A stretch of 51,532 nucleotides of DNA from a virus: the IMG/VR virus record IMGVR_UViG_3300049491_000668, positions 1 to 51,532 of that record, one strand, 5' to 3'. Under the pieces are notes generated by a model. The model searched no databases. It was not told the origin of the DNA and saw only the letters and a program-made list of their open reading frames with translations. Below, piece after piece: positions 33,140 to 42,100 of this stretch (position 1 is its first letter; each line of letters starts with the position of its first letter). Both the position numbers and the translations under genes were made by a program.

Positions 33140-34927
33140 ATGAGCGACGGCGGATCAAGCTCGCAGACCGTAGGCTTTCGCTACGCCTTCGGCATTCACA
33201 TGGGCATTGGCCTCGGGCCGATTGACGAACTTGTCGAGGCTCAAGTTGGTGAACGAACGGCGTGGCGGGGTTCCGTCACGACGAACACACAAATTGCCAT
33301 CGAGGCTTATGACCTCTTCGGCGGCGAATCGGGTGAAGGTGGTGTTCAAGGAACGCTCGACGTAATGATGGGCGGCCCGACGCAGACCGCGGCCGTCGCA
33401 TCACCGAAGCTCGTTGCGATGCATGGTGGCGCCGCTTTGCCTGGCTATCGGCGCAGGGTGACGGCGTTCTTCGACGGCATCGTCAGCATGATCAACCCCT
33501 ACCCGAAGCCGTGGAAGTTCCGCCAGCGTCGGGCTTTGAGCGGATGGGACGGGGATGTTTTCTATCCAGACAAAGCCGTCGTCCCGATACTTGTACCGGC
33601 AGCCGCTTCGGAGATTCCCGACGCGAGCGAGGAGAACACGTTGCACGGAACGGCCTCTCGGAACGTGCCCGTCTTCGGTTCACTGTCGAGCATCACCATC
33701 ACGTTACCTGCCGGCGCCGGATTGATCGCCGTTCAGTCAGTGACAACCTACGACCGAGCCACAGGCACGAAGGGCACCTTGAGTGGTTCTCAGTGGAGTT
33801 TGGCAGGACTGACCGTCAACCTGGTCTTCGTCCCCCTCAATCCGAATCTGACCGTCACGGTCAACTACACCTATAGCCTGGTCATCATCTCGACGCCGCA
33901 GTTCGCTCTGATCAAGGCGATGAACCCTGCGCACATCGTCTATGAGTGCTTGACCAATCGCGAATGGGGTAGGGGCCTTGCGCGCGAGGTGATCAACGAA
34001 GCTTCGTTCACGATTGCTGCCGACCTACTGTTCAACGAAGGCTTCGGCCTGTGCATCAAGTGGGCGCGTCGTGACGAAATTTCCAACTTCATTCAGAGCG
34101 TTCTCGACCACATCGGCGCAACGCTCTACACCGACAGAACGACGGCGCTGCTGACGCTCACGTTGATCCGGGGTGACTACGTGATGAGTAGCCTTCCGCT
34201 GTATGACCCGTCGAACGGCTTGCTTGAGATACGCGAAGCTTCGGTCTCGTCGTTCGGCCCGCTGGTGAACGAGATGATGGTTTCATACCACGATCCGATC
34301 AGCGACAAGGACAAGAGCGTTACGGTGCAAAGCGTCGGTGCTCTTCAGGCCAGTGGTGGTCGCTTTCGATCGGTGAAGCGGACCTACAGCGGATTGCCGA
34401 GCGCCGACCTGGCGACCCGCGTTGCCCATCGCGACCTGAAGGCTTCTGGTGTTGCGCTTCGACGCTTCACGCTGATCTGCGACCGACGTGCCTATGCCAC
34501 GGTGCCAGGTTCTGTGATCCGCGTTCGGGACTTGCCACGAGGCATTCCCGAGATGGCTGTTCGCGTCGGGCGCGTCGAGACGGGCACGCAGCAGGACGGC
34601 AAGATCACCTTGACCGTCGTGCAAGACGTGTTTTCGTTCCCGTTGACCTCTTTCACTGGCAGCGAGCCGGCGCGGTGGATACCACCGAACATCAAGCCTT
34701 GCCTCGGCAGGCATCGTGTGTTCGAGGTGCCTTACGCCATGTTGGCGCGAGCCAGTCGGCCTGCTGACTTTGCCATGATCGGTGACGAGGCTGCCTATCT
34801 CGGGGCCTGCCTCGAACAAGGTCAGTCACTCAACGCCGGCTATGCGTTCGCCGTGCGCAACGGTGCTCCAACGGTTGAAGACACGCCGCCCGACGATGCT
34901 TACTACTGCGGCTACACGCCGCCCTGA
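33140..34927 (+). CDS. Tail tip protein (TipJ-like), N-terminal part of the tip
   Basis: A 595-residue tip protein. Visible segments: FGIHMGIGLGPIDELVEAQVGERTAW at the N-terminus, FDGIVSMINPYPKPWKFR, and the hub-like core NPAHIVYECLTNREWGRGL, then LLTLTLIRGDY and VNEMMVSYHDP. These match host-recognition tip proteins of GTA-like or T5-like tails. The domain that often follows in one chain is encoded separately at 34930. Confidence 0.8.
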   Translation: MSDGGSSSQTVGFRYAFGIHMGIGLGPIDELVEAQVGERTAWRGSVTTNTQIAIEAYDLFGGESGEGGVQGTLDVMMGGPTQTAAVASPKLVAMHGGAALPGYRRRVTAFFDGIVSMINPYPKPWKFRQRRALSGWDGDVFYPDKAVVPILVPAAASEIPDASEENTLHGTASRNVPVFGSLSSITITLPAGAGLIAVQSVTTYDRATGTKGTLSGSQWSLAGLTVNLVFVPLNPNLTVTVNYTYSLVIISTPQFALIKAMNPAHIVYECLTNREWGRGLAREVINEASFTIAADLLFNEGFGLCIKWARRDEISNFIQSVLDHIGATLYTDRTTALLTLTLIRGDYVMSSLPLYDPSNGLLEIREASVSSFGPLVNEMMVSYHDPISDKDKSVTVQSVGALQASGGRFRSVKRTYSGLPSADLATRVAHRDLKASGVALRRFTLICDRRAYATVPGSVIRVRDLPRGIPEMAVRVGRVETGTQQDGKITLTVVQDVFSFPLTSFTGSEPARWIPPNIKPCLGRHRVFEVPYAMLARASRPADFAMIGDEAAYLGACLEQGQSLNAGYAFAVRNGAPTVEDTPPDDAYYCGYTPP

Positions 34928-34929
34928 TC

Positions 34930-35796
34930 ATGGCAGACACCGATTACAGCGTTCGAGGCTCGGGCATCATGTGCTCGGTGGCCGACCTTTCCGCCGCGGT
35001 GAGTTATTTCACGACGGTGTTCCCTCTCGTTGGATGGAACCGCACTGGCCCGAACGACGTGGCGGTTGGCATGGCTGCGTTGATCGACGAAGAGATCGTT
35101 CGGGTCGTCAACATCGGCTCGGGCAATGTGACCGTTGCTCGAGGGTGCCTCGACACCGTGCCGGCGCCGCATGCGCTCGGGGCCGAGGTGTGGTTCTTTG
35201 GGACGGCGTTCGGGTCGGATCGACGCGAGTACGCAGCCACCGAGACGCTCGGCGTCAAACTGCTACCGAAGACCGTGACGGGCGGCAGCGTGCCAATTTC
35301 GGGTAGCCCGCCGAACACCATCACCTTCAACTGGCGCTTCGCTCGACCGTACCCGCCAGGTCTCATGCAGGCCAACGGGGTCTCGTGGTTTTCGGCGACG
35401 CAAACGATCGACAACACTCATCCGGCCGTCGCCTTGACGTGGACGCACCGAGATCGCATCACGCAGTCGGATCAACTGATCGAGCATGGCGCCGCCAGCG
35501 TCGGACCCGAGGCGGGCGTGACCTACACCGTGCGGGTCTATAGCACCGCAAACGTCCTCTTGGCCACGCGAACAGGCATCGTTGGTACCTCGTGGGCCTA
35601 CACGCTGACGATGGCCAAGGCCGACTTCAGCCTGACAACTGGCCAGGTCGACGGCTACCTTCGCTTTTCGAGCCAGCGCGACGGGCACTTGTCCTGGCAG
35701 GACTACCGAATTGACATCCACGTTGACGCCAGGAACTACGTCGACAACCTCGTGGGGACGGCGAGCGCGGTCGGCCGTGTGGCCACCATCAGCTAA
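34930..35796 (+). CDS. Tail tip protein, separate C-terminal part
   Basis: A 288-residue protein two bases after the tip gene. ALIDEEIVRVVNIGSGNVTVARGCLDT, a VWFFGTAFG turn and GVKLLPKTV are familiar from the C-terminal half of single-chain tip proteins, and a fibronectin-like domain follows (TFNWRFARPYPPGLMQANG to TYTVRVYS). It appears to be the second half of a split tip protein. Confidence 0.65.
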   Translation: MADTDYSVRGSGIMCSVADLSAAVSYFTTVFPLVGWNRTGPNDVAVGMAALIDEEIVRVVNIGSGNVTVARGCLDTVPAPHALGAEVWFFGTAFGSDRREYAATETLGVKLLPKTVTGGSVPISGSPPNTITFNWRFARPYPPGLMQANGVSWFSATQTIDNTHPAVALTWTHRDRITQSDQLIEHGAASVGPEAGVTYTVRVYSTANVLLATRTGIVGTSWAYTLTMAKADFSLTTGQVDGYLRFSSQRDGHLSWQDYRIDIHVDARNYVDNLVGTASAVGRVATIS

Positions 35797-35884
35797 GGCT
35801 ACGCCCGGTGATTTCGCACACATTTTGCCGGCAGCGTACAATGCGCGTCCATTGTATGTGGACGAGTCAACAAGGAAACATGTA
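35797..35884 (+). promoter_or_regulatory. Late promoter candidate ahead of the lysis/decoration genes
   Basis: TACAAT (35837-35842) is followed by TCCAT TGTAT GTGGA (35848-35862), which extends to GTCCA...TGGAC and fits the recurrent 15-bp palindrome with one mismatch. No -35 box is visible. AAGGAAAC leads to ATG 35885. This is the largest gap in the tail and lysis region, so a promoter here is plausible. Confidence 0.5.
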
Positions 35885-36238
35885 ATGGTCTTGGACAGTG
35901 AACCAATGCCGCTTGGCGCGTCAGGCACCTCGGGGCGCAGCCATCGGGTCAAGATCGACACGACGGTCAACGTCCCGACCATGATCACGATTCTGACGAT
36001 TGCCGTGGGCTCGCTGACCGCTGGCTTTCGCACCGTCAACGAGATCGACCAACGTCTTGCACGCGCCGACTTCGAGATCGCGACGCTCAAGGAAAAGATC
36101 AGGAGCGCCGAGACGACGATCGCTGCAACGCGCATCGAGCAAACCTCACAAACGCAGTCGCTTCGGTTGGAACTTCGCAACGACCTTTCCGAGATCAGCC
36201 GCAAGCTCGACAACCTCGTCTTTCAACGTCAACGCTAA
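35885..36238 (+). CDS. Membrane-anchored coiled-coil protein, possible holin accessory
   Basis: A 117-residue protein with one hydrophobic helix (TMITILTIAVGSLTAGF, residues about 32-48) followed by a long coiled coil (IDQRLARADFEIATLKEKI and onward). Similar one-helix coiled-coil proteins occur beside holins. It could be a holin accessory or a structural membrane protein; the evidence is topology and position only. Confidence 0.6.
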   Translation: MVLDSEPMPLGASGTSGRSHRVKIDTTVNVPTMITILTIAVGSLTAGFRTVNEIDQRLARADFEIATLKEKIRSAETTIAATRIEQTSQTQSLRLELRNDLSEISRKLDNLVFQRQR

Positions 36239-36254
36239 AGCCAGGGAGGGAAGC

Positions 36255-36524
36255 ATGGGACTCGTTTCATTCGTCGCCGTCGAAGGCAAAGTGGACATGG
36301 TCAAGACCTACGCTGCCGTCGCGCACTTCCTGTTCGCGTGTGCCTTCCTCAAGTTTCAAGTGCTCACCCCCGACGCGTCGTTCGACGTGACGTTGTGGGC
36401 CACCTATGGCGCTTTCGCCATCTCGCATGACGCCTACAACCGGGCGACGGCGATGCTCAAGGACGTGAAAGACAAGCAGATCGAGGCCAACTCGGCCGCT
36501 GCTTTGCCTGCATCGTCCACCTGA
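36255..36524 (+). CDS. Putative holin (two membrane helices)
   Basis: An 89-residue protein with two hydrophobic segments, TYAAVAHFLFACAFLKFQVL and VTLWATYGAFAISHDAY, and a charged C-terminal helix (KDVKDKQIEAN). A strong GGAGGGAAG site precedes ATG 36255. Size and topology fit a class II holin, although the endolysin gene lies 6 kb downstream. Alternative: a small structural membrane protein. Confidence 0.5.
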   Translation: MGLVSFVAVEGKVDMVKTYAAVAHFLFACAFLKFQVLTPDASFDVTLWATYGAFAISHDAYNRATAMLKDVKDKQIEANSAAALPASST

Positions 36525-36553
36525 AGTTCTCACCACCACTCGAAGGAAACACC

Positions 36554-37018
36554 ATGGCAGCAGGCGACATCATCTGGTTCCGGCAAGGTCTGCTGGACCT
36601 CGGCAAGAAGCTTCACGATCTTTCGGCCGACGCGCTGAAGCTCGGACTCATCACGGCGGCGGCAACGCCCGTGGCGACTTCGGCTGATCCGCGATGGGGC
36701 GCGGGCGGCACAACCAACTTCCTGACCAATCAGGTTGCGGTGGCCACCGCCTACGTCACGGGCGGGCCGAGCTTGGCCAACGTCTCGTGGGCCTTGCAGT
36801 CGAACCAACCGGAACTGCGTGCCGACATCGTGACCATCGCGCAGGACCCCGGTGGCTTCACCAACGCACGATGGGGGATCATCTACAACAACACGGACGC
36901 AGGCAAACGCTGCCTTGCTTTCGTCGACCTCGGCAGCGACCGCTCGATCGTCGGCGGGCCGCTGGTGATCGACTGGAATGGTGCGAGCAACATCATCCTG
37001 AACATCGGCGGCGCGTGA
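36554..37018 (+). CDS. Virion-associated protein
   Basis: A 154-residue protein beginning MAAGDIIWFRQGLLDLGKK, with LSADALKLGLITAAATP and DPRWGAGGTTNFLTNQVA. This is a recurring type of small phage structural protein found in decoration or fibre regions of betaproteobacterial siphophages. GAAGGAAA precedes ATG 36554. Exact role unknown. Confidence 0.7.
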   Translation: MAAGDIIWFRQGLLDLGKKLHDLSADALKLGLITAAATPVATSADPRWGAGGTTNFLTNQVAVATAYVTGGPSLANVSWALQSNQPELRADIVTIAQDPGGFTNARWGIIYNNTDAGKRCLAFVDLGSDRSIVGGPLVIDWNGASNIILNIGGA

Positions 37019-37035
37019 TCTCGCGCTGCTGAGTC

Positions 37036-37737
37036 GTGCTGCAACTCGTACCTCGACTGCCGAGGCAACCTCGGCTGCCGCTCAAGGGGCGAGTTGCGGC
37101 CGGCGTTCTTGCGTTGTCGAGCTACAGCATCGACTTCAGCACGATTGCCGACGAGAGTCCCCTTGTCGTCGGTGGCAACTTCACCAGTACCGACAGTGCC
37201 CTCACGCGCATGCGCGTGGTCGGCGGCGTGGCAGTCGCGGCACCGATCGCGATGGTCAACTATGAGGACTCTTATGCCCTCAAGACCGGAACGTGGAGCG
37301 ACGATCAGGAAGCCGAGGGGATCATCTATCGTGCATCGGGCTACAACCCGCCCGCGAACCACGAGGTCGAGCTTCTCCTTCGTGGCACCGAGACGACTGG
37401 CGACAGTCGGTCTTGGTACGAGTTCCTTTGGAATGACCAAGGCGGCTTCTCGATCGTCTACCTGACCGGCCCCTCGGAAAACTACGTCGAAATCAGCACG
37501 GTCTTCAACAACAGCCTTGTACCTGCTGACGGCATGCGGATGGTGGCACGAGCGATCGGCACGACACTGTCGATATGGGTCAACGCCAATGACGGCAATG
37601 GTCTGGTCGAGCGGGTGCGCGCGACTGGCGAGACCCGCATTGCGGGCGGTCGACCTGGCCTGGCTGGCTTCTATCGAGCCGGCGCGACAGCCGCCAACTA
37701 CGGTTGGAAGAGCTACATCTGTAGGTCACTGACATGA
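37036..37737 (+). CDS. Beta-sandwich virion protein (lectin-like), unknown
   Basis: A 233-residue beta-rich protein from GTG 37036. The pattern of short strands with SRSWYEFLWNDQGGFSIVYL and TLSIWVNANDGNG looks like a concanavalin/LamG-type sandwich, as in carbohydrate-binding decoration proteins. The first 30 basic residues may not be translated; a later start cannot be excluded. Its end overlaps the next gene (ATGA). Confidence 0.6.
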   Translation: MLQLVPRLPRQPRLPLKGRVAAGVLALSSYSIDFSTIADESPLVVGGNFTSTDSALTRMRVVGGVAVAAPIAMVNYEDSYALKTGTWSDDQEAEGIIYRASGYNPPANHEVELLLRGTETTGDSRSWYEFLWNDQGGFSIVYLTGPSENYVEISTVFNNSLVPADGMRMVARAIGTTLSIWVNANDGNGLVERVRATGETRIAGGRPGLAGFYRAGATAANYGWKSYICRSLT

Positions 37738-39755
37738 CACTCGTCGTATCAGACTTCTTCGTTCGGGCCGACGAGAACCCACTCGCTTCCCCGTGGGCCA
37801 AGCCTTCAGGCATGGCTGCGCTGAAGTTGGCCAGCAACGGCGTCCTCGTGACTGCTGCGAGCACCGATTGTTGGGCCTACCGATCCGATGTCAGCTTGCC
37901 GACTCACCAGTGGGCACGCACGCGCGTCAAGATCGTCGGTGGTTCGGATTTCGGCCCGATCGTTTGGTGTTCGGACACCGATGACGGCTACATGGCGACG
38001 GCCTACGACCTTTCCAACATCTACATCTTTCGAGTCCTCAACAACAACTTCACCGAGCTTGTGAACTTTGCCGGCACGCTTGCGGTCGGAGATTGGCTCG
38101 AACTTCAAGTCGACAAGGTCACGACGACTGCTGTCTTAAAGGTCTTGAAGAACGGTGTTCAGGTCGGCACCGACTATGTCGACAACACGCCGCTTACCGA
38201 GACCGTTCGCGTCGGCATGCATGGCTACGATGCAACGGGCACGATCGACGGCTTCGAGGCAGGCGACTTCAACACTGCCACGAATCCGACGATCACGTTG
38301 CAGCCGGTCAACACGAGCGGCGTGCTCGGTGCCACAGCAGCGTTCACCGTTGCCGCGACAAGCAGTGGCGGCACGCTGCACTACCAGTGGAAGAAGAACG
38401 GGACTGTGGTCGGTACCGACTCGGCTTCGTACACCACCAGCGCGCTCACGAACGCGGACAACACGCACAGCATCGTCGTCCGCGTCACTGACGACAACGG
38501 CTTCATCGACAGCAACACCGTCACGCTCACTGTCATCCAAGTGGCCTACCCGGATGCCGACATCGTCGATGGTGCGTGGACACCGAGCGGCGGGGCCGAC
38601 CTCTATGCGGTCATCGACGATGCGAGCGACGCCGACTACATCACCGTCAACTCGAACAGTGAGTGCGAGATAGGCGTCGGCACGCTGGAAACTCCGATTT
38701 CCGGCACGCGAACCTTCGAGTACCGCATTCAAGGTGCAGCGAACAAGGCGCTCGTTGCCGGTCTGTACGACGGGGCGACGCTCGTTGAAGAGTGGACGAC
38801 AGACCCATGCCCCGCTGCGTTGACGACGCTCACGCGCACCATCGCGAATGCGTTCGGCAGCTACGGAGATGTCCGCGTTCGCTTCAAGACGCAAGCTGCC
38901 GCTTCACCGCCTACCACTGCCGTCACGTTCGGCGCCATCGGAACGGCCGGCACGCTGACGAACACCACGTCGCACGCCGTCAACTACCCGAGCGGCATCA
39001 CCGCCGCCTCGAAGCTGTACCTGTTCATGACGGGTGTGTCGAGTACGGCTGCCACAGAGTTCGCGATCACGGGTGGCGGATGGACGTTGGTCGGCACGCG
39101 CGAAGGCGGCAGCGGTGCCAGTTACGCCGCCGACGTTGGCAATCGTCGTGTGAGTGTCTTCAGGAAGGACACCGTCAGCGGCAGCGAGAGCGGCAGCATC
39201 ACCGTCACGCTTGCGGGCTCGGCGACGAACACGATCTTCGGTTCGATCGTTCGCTTTGAAGTCCCGTCGACCTACACCATCGCTGAAGAGTTCACGAGCG
39301 CCTCGGACACCAGTGCCGGCACGGGCTACTCGGCAACTGGCTCGGCGTCGTTGACGTGGGCAGCGGGCGACTTGCTCGCCGTGCTGGTTGCCTCTTCGAC
39401 GGACACCGCGACGCAGTCGTCGCAGGCGATCAGTGCCTCGGGTGTGACGTTCGGCACTCGAACGAATCAGCGCAGTTCGGCGGTGACGGGCGGCAACGAC
39501 CATCGTCAAATCCTCGACACCGTTCCTGTGACCACGGGCAGCGGCAGTTCTGCCCCCACCTACTCCTACACCGCAAGCGCGAGCACGAGCGGCCCGGCTG
39601 CCTTCCTGCGCTTGCGTGCGGTCCCGCCGACCGAGGCTGCCAGGGTGACGCAAGCGGTGGTCAAGCTGCCTGCTGGCACGTCGGGCTCACCGACGTATTC
39701 GTTCCCGCCCTACTTCAACCGCGCCGCGCGTTACGCGGCTCTCACTCGCTTCTAG
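37734..39755 (+). CDS. Multidomain virion protein with Ig-like domain
   Basis: A 673-residue Ser/Thr-rich surface protein. Residues 1-185 are a lectin-like sandwich similar in style to the 37036 product (VSDFFVRADENPLASPW). Residues about 190-265 form an Ig-like domain (GTLHYQWKKNGTVVG, NTHSIVVRVTDDNGFIDSN). A further sandwich and a long low-complexity beta region follow, ending SFPPYFNRAARYAALTRF. Ig-like domains on virions often bind carbohydrate weakly. Likely decoration or side fibre. Confidence 0.7.
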   Translation: MTLVVSDFFVRADENPLASPWAKPSGMAALKLASNGVLVTAASTDCWAYRSDVSLPTHQWARTRVKIVGGSDFGPIVWCSDTDDGYMATAYDLSNIYIFRVLNNNFTELVNFAGTLAVGDWLELQVDKVTTTAVLKVLKNGVQVGTDYVDNTPLTETVRVGMHGYDATGTIDGFEAGDFNTATNPTITLQPVNTSGVLGATAAFTVAATSSGGTLHYQWKKNGTVVGTDSASYTTSALTNADNTHSIVVRVTDDNGFIDSNTVTLTVIQVAYPDADIVDGAWTPSGGADLYAVIDDASDADYITVNSNSECEIGVGTLETPISGTRTFEYRIQGAANKALVAGLYDGATLVEEWTTDPCPAALTTLTRTIANAFGSYGDVRVRFKTQAAASPPTTAVTFGAIGTAGTLTNTTSHAVNYPSGITAASKLYLFMTGVSSTAATEFAITGGGWTLVGTREGGSGASYAADVGNRRVSVFRKDTVSGSESGSITVTLAGSATNTIFGSIVRFEVPSTYTIAEEFTSASDTSAGTGYSATGSASLTWAAGDLLAVLVASSTDTATQSSQAISASGVTFGTRTNQRSSAVTGGNDHRQILDTVPVTTGSGSSAPTYSYTASASTSGPAAFLRLRAVPPTEAARVTQAVVKLPAGTSGSPTYSFPPYFNRAARYAALTRF

Positions 39756-39765
39756 GAGAAACGCC

Positions 39766-40236
39766 ATGTCCGGCCTCTACACCGTTCCCTTTCAACTCAA
39801 CGCCGTCACCGCGCAACTCGACTTGGTCGAGGTGACTGCCGCCGCGAACAAGGTTCTCGTTTGGGTCGGCTACTACATCGCCAACTTGAGCGATGCCGGC
39901 GACTCGCAGGAAGAGATGTTGTCGGTGATCGTCAAGAGCGGGCAGACCACGAGCGGCTCGGGCGGATCGGCGGTGACGCCTGTGCCCAATGATCCATCGG
40001 GCGCTGTCGCTGCCGGCTTCGTGGCCGAGGTCGGCAACACGACCAAGGCGACAGCCGGAACGATCCTCACCCATCGCCCCGAGGGTTGGAACGTGCGTGT
40101 CGGCGAACGGGTGCTGTTGCCCGAGACCGAACAGATCATCCTCGGCGGCGGGCGGCGTGCGACGTGGGAACTGGCGAAGACGCCGGCCGACGCGATCGAC
40201 CTCACCGGCTTCCTCGTCATGCAAGAGATCGGCTAA
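39766..40236 (+). CDS. Virion structural protein, unknown
   Basis: A 156-residue beta-rich protein (MSGLYTVPFQLNAVTAQLDLVEVTA, SVIVKSGQTTSGSGGSAVTPVP, GWNVRVGERVLLPE). The composition and opening resemble small phage decoration proteins located in fibre gene clusters. TAGGAG precedes ATG 39766. Confidence 0.65.
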   Translation: MSGLYTVPFQLNAVTAQLDLVEVTAAANKVLVWVGYYIANLSDAGDSQEEMLSVIVKSGQTTSGSGGSAVTPVPNDPSGAVAAGFVAEVGNTTKATAGTILTHRPEGWNVRVGERVLLPETEQIILGGGRRATWELAKTPADAIDLTGFLVMQEIG

Positions 40237-40247
40237 GGAGAAACGTC

Positions 40248-40547
40248 ATGCACAAAGGAAAAGTCTTCACCGCGGCCGACCTGGCGCACAAGACGCGCCT
40301 CGACGAACCCTCGCGAGTTCGGCTCGCTGCCGAGATGACCGAGCGCTACAAGATCATCGCGATGGATGGCGACATGCCGATCATTGCCGAGGAACTCGAT
40401 GAACGCATCCTGCGCAAGCTCTCGGGCACCGCTCGACCGATTGCCACGATGTTGCTCGGGCTGTCGGTCGAGGCTCGCAAGGAGGTGCTCAACGCCTTCG
40501 ATTGCGACGACGGCATGCTGATCTGCCCGTTCGACCCGATCGAGTAA
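40248..40547 (+). CDS. Small helical protein in the fibre cluster
   Basis: A 99-residue protein with AAGGAG before ATG 40248. Unlike its neighbours it is helical and charged (ADLAHKTRLDEPSRVRLAAEM, ELDERILRKLSGTARPIATML), so it could be an assembly or chaperone factor for the fibre proteins. Not recognised. Confidence 0.65.
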   Translation: MHKGKVFTAADLAHKTRLDEPSRVRLAAEMTERYKIIAMDGDMPIIAEELDERILRKLSGTARPIATMLLGLSVEARKEVLNAFDCDDGMLICPFDPIE

Positions 40548-40551
40548 GGCA

Positions 40552-42090
40552 ATGCGCATCCGCCTGTTCACGCAGGCGCTTCTGCGCCTGCCGGTGCGAC
40601 GGTTCATCCCGTCGTTGGCAGGCGCGACCACGACCACCATCGACTGTGCGATCGGCGCTGCGAGCGCAGCAGGGCTTACCGCGACAGTCAGCGTCAGCCA
40701 AACGATCAGCGCGGCCATCGGCACGGCCACGGCGAACGGTCTGCCTGCTGTCGTCAGTGTCTCGCAGACCATCGCGGCTAGCACCGGGACGGCGAGCGCT
40801 GTTGGCCTGCAAGCCGGTGTCAGCGTCACAACGACGATCTCGGCCTTGACGGGCACGGCCGCGGCGAACGGCCTGCCGGCCGGCGTGAGCGTCTCGCAGA
40901 CCATCGCTGCCACCACAGGAGCGGCGACCGCCGCAGGCCTGCCTGCTGCCGTTTCCGCGTCTCAAATCGTCGTGACCACGCTCGGCGTCGCAACGGCGAA
41001 CGGTCTGCTGGCCAACATCTCGGGCTCGACGGTCATCCCTGGTGGGATCAGCAGCGCGACAGCGAACGGGCTGACTGCTTCAATCGTCTCGGGTAACACG
41101 GTCTCGGGCAACGTCGGCACGGCGAGCGCTGTCGGCCAGCAAGCTGGCGTCAGCAGTCCCGTGACCATCGACGCCGCCATCGGCACGGCGAGCGCTGTTG
41201 GCCTGACGGCAAGCCTGGCGTTGTCGCAGACCATCGACGCCGCCATCGGCACGGCGAGCGCTGTCGGCCGCACGGCAACGATCTCGGTCAGCACGACGGT
41301 CTCGACGACCATCGGCAGTGCCTCGGCAGTCGGTCTGCCTGCCCTCGTCAGCGTCTCGCAGACCGTGAGCACCACAACTGGCACGGCCACGGCTGCCGGC
41401 TTGACTGCTGGCATCTCGAACACCTTGATCGTCGGTGCGACTGTCGGCACGGCGAGCGCTGTCGGTCGACCGGCCAGCGTCTTGCAGAACGACATCGTCT
41501 CGGCGTTCGTCGGCACAGCAACGGCCAACGGCTTGCAAGCCGGCGTCTCGTCGACCATCGTGGTCGGCGCCAACGTCGGCACGGCCAGCGCGGTCGGCTT
41601 GCAGGCCAGCATCGTCAACGGCAACACCATTGCTGCTGTGATAGGTACTGCTGTGGCCAACGGCCTGCCTGCTGCCATCGCGTCGGGCAACACGGTCTCA
41701 TGCAACGTCGGAAGTGCCGCGTGTGCGGGCTTGCCGGCGAACGTCTTGGTCAGCCAAACGGTCAACGCGGCAACAGGCGTTGCGAGTGCGAACGGCCTGC
41801 CAGCTTCGGTCGTCGTCACCGTCACGATCTATTGCAACACCGCCACAGCGCCTGGCAGCAGTCTCCCTTGCACGGTCACTGCGTCGGACGTGATCAATTG
41901 CGTTCGCGGCCAGGCGATTGCAGTCGGCTTGCTGTGCTCGATCCAAGACCTCTCGGCGCGTGTCGAAACACAGGGCGGTCGAGCCAATGCCTTTGGCCGT
42001 CGAGCAAGTATCCGCGTGTCGGGCCTGGTGCCGTCGCGCGACCGCACTTGGTACGTGCCGGTTGAAGACCGCGTTTGGCGCATTCGATAA
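40552..42090 (+). CDS. Repeat fibre protein: 21 repeats of 22 residues
   Basis: After a basic 28-residue N-terminus, residues 29 to about 490 are 21 consecutive 22-residue units with consensus T-I-x-A-x-x-G-T-A-x-A-x-G-L-x-A-x-V-S-x-S-x. The exact period and alternation of small and beta-branched residues suggest a beta-solenoid. The C-terminus WYVPVEDRVWRIR is a motif seen before fibre-tail adaptor genes in other phages. Expected to be a virion fibre or adhesin. No conventional ribosome binding site beyond a purine run at the previous stop. Confidence 0.75.
   Translation: MRIRLFTQALLRLPVRRFIPSLAGATTTTIDCAIGAASAAGLTATVSVSQTISAAIGTATANGLPAVVSVSQTIAASTGTASAVGLQAGVSVTTTISALTGTAAANGLPAGVSVSQTIAATTGAATAAGLPAAVSASQIVVTTLGVATANGLLANISGSTVIPGGISSATANGLTASIVSGNTVSGNVGTASAVGQQAGVSSPVTIDAAIGTASAVGLTASLALSQTIDAAIGTASAVGRTATISVSTTVSTTIGSASAVGLPALVSVSQTVSTTTGTATAAGLTAGISNTLIVGATVGTASAVGRPASVLQNDIVSAFVGTATANGLQAGVSSTIVVGANVGTASAVGLQASIVNGNTIAAVIGTAVANGLPAAIASGNTVSCNVGSAACAGLPANVLVSQTVNAATGVASANGLPASVVVTVTIYCNTATAPGSSLPCTVTASDVINCVRGQAIAVGLLCSIQDLSARVETQGGRANAFGRRASIRVSGLVPSRDRTWYVPVEDRVWRIR
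40636..42021 (+). repeat. 66-bp coding tandem repeat array (about 21 units)
   Basis: The DNA has a 66-base period with recurring GGCACGGCGAGCGCTGT-like cores. Some neighbours, such as those near 41160 and 41226, are nearly identical over the core, others diverged, so copy number probably changes by recombination. Confidence 0.85.
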
Positions 42091-42100
42091 CGAGGATCAC

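Noticed and set aside
40962-41825. 287-codon antisense frame with repeats
   Set aside because: Its periodicity is the complement of the 66-bp coding repeats on the plus strand; no ribosome binding site.
40636-42021. CRISPR array
   Set aside because: The repeats are coding, in frame, without unique spacers, and there are no cas genes.
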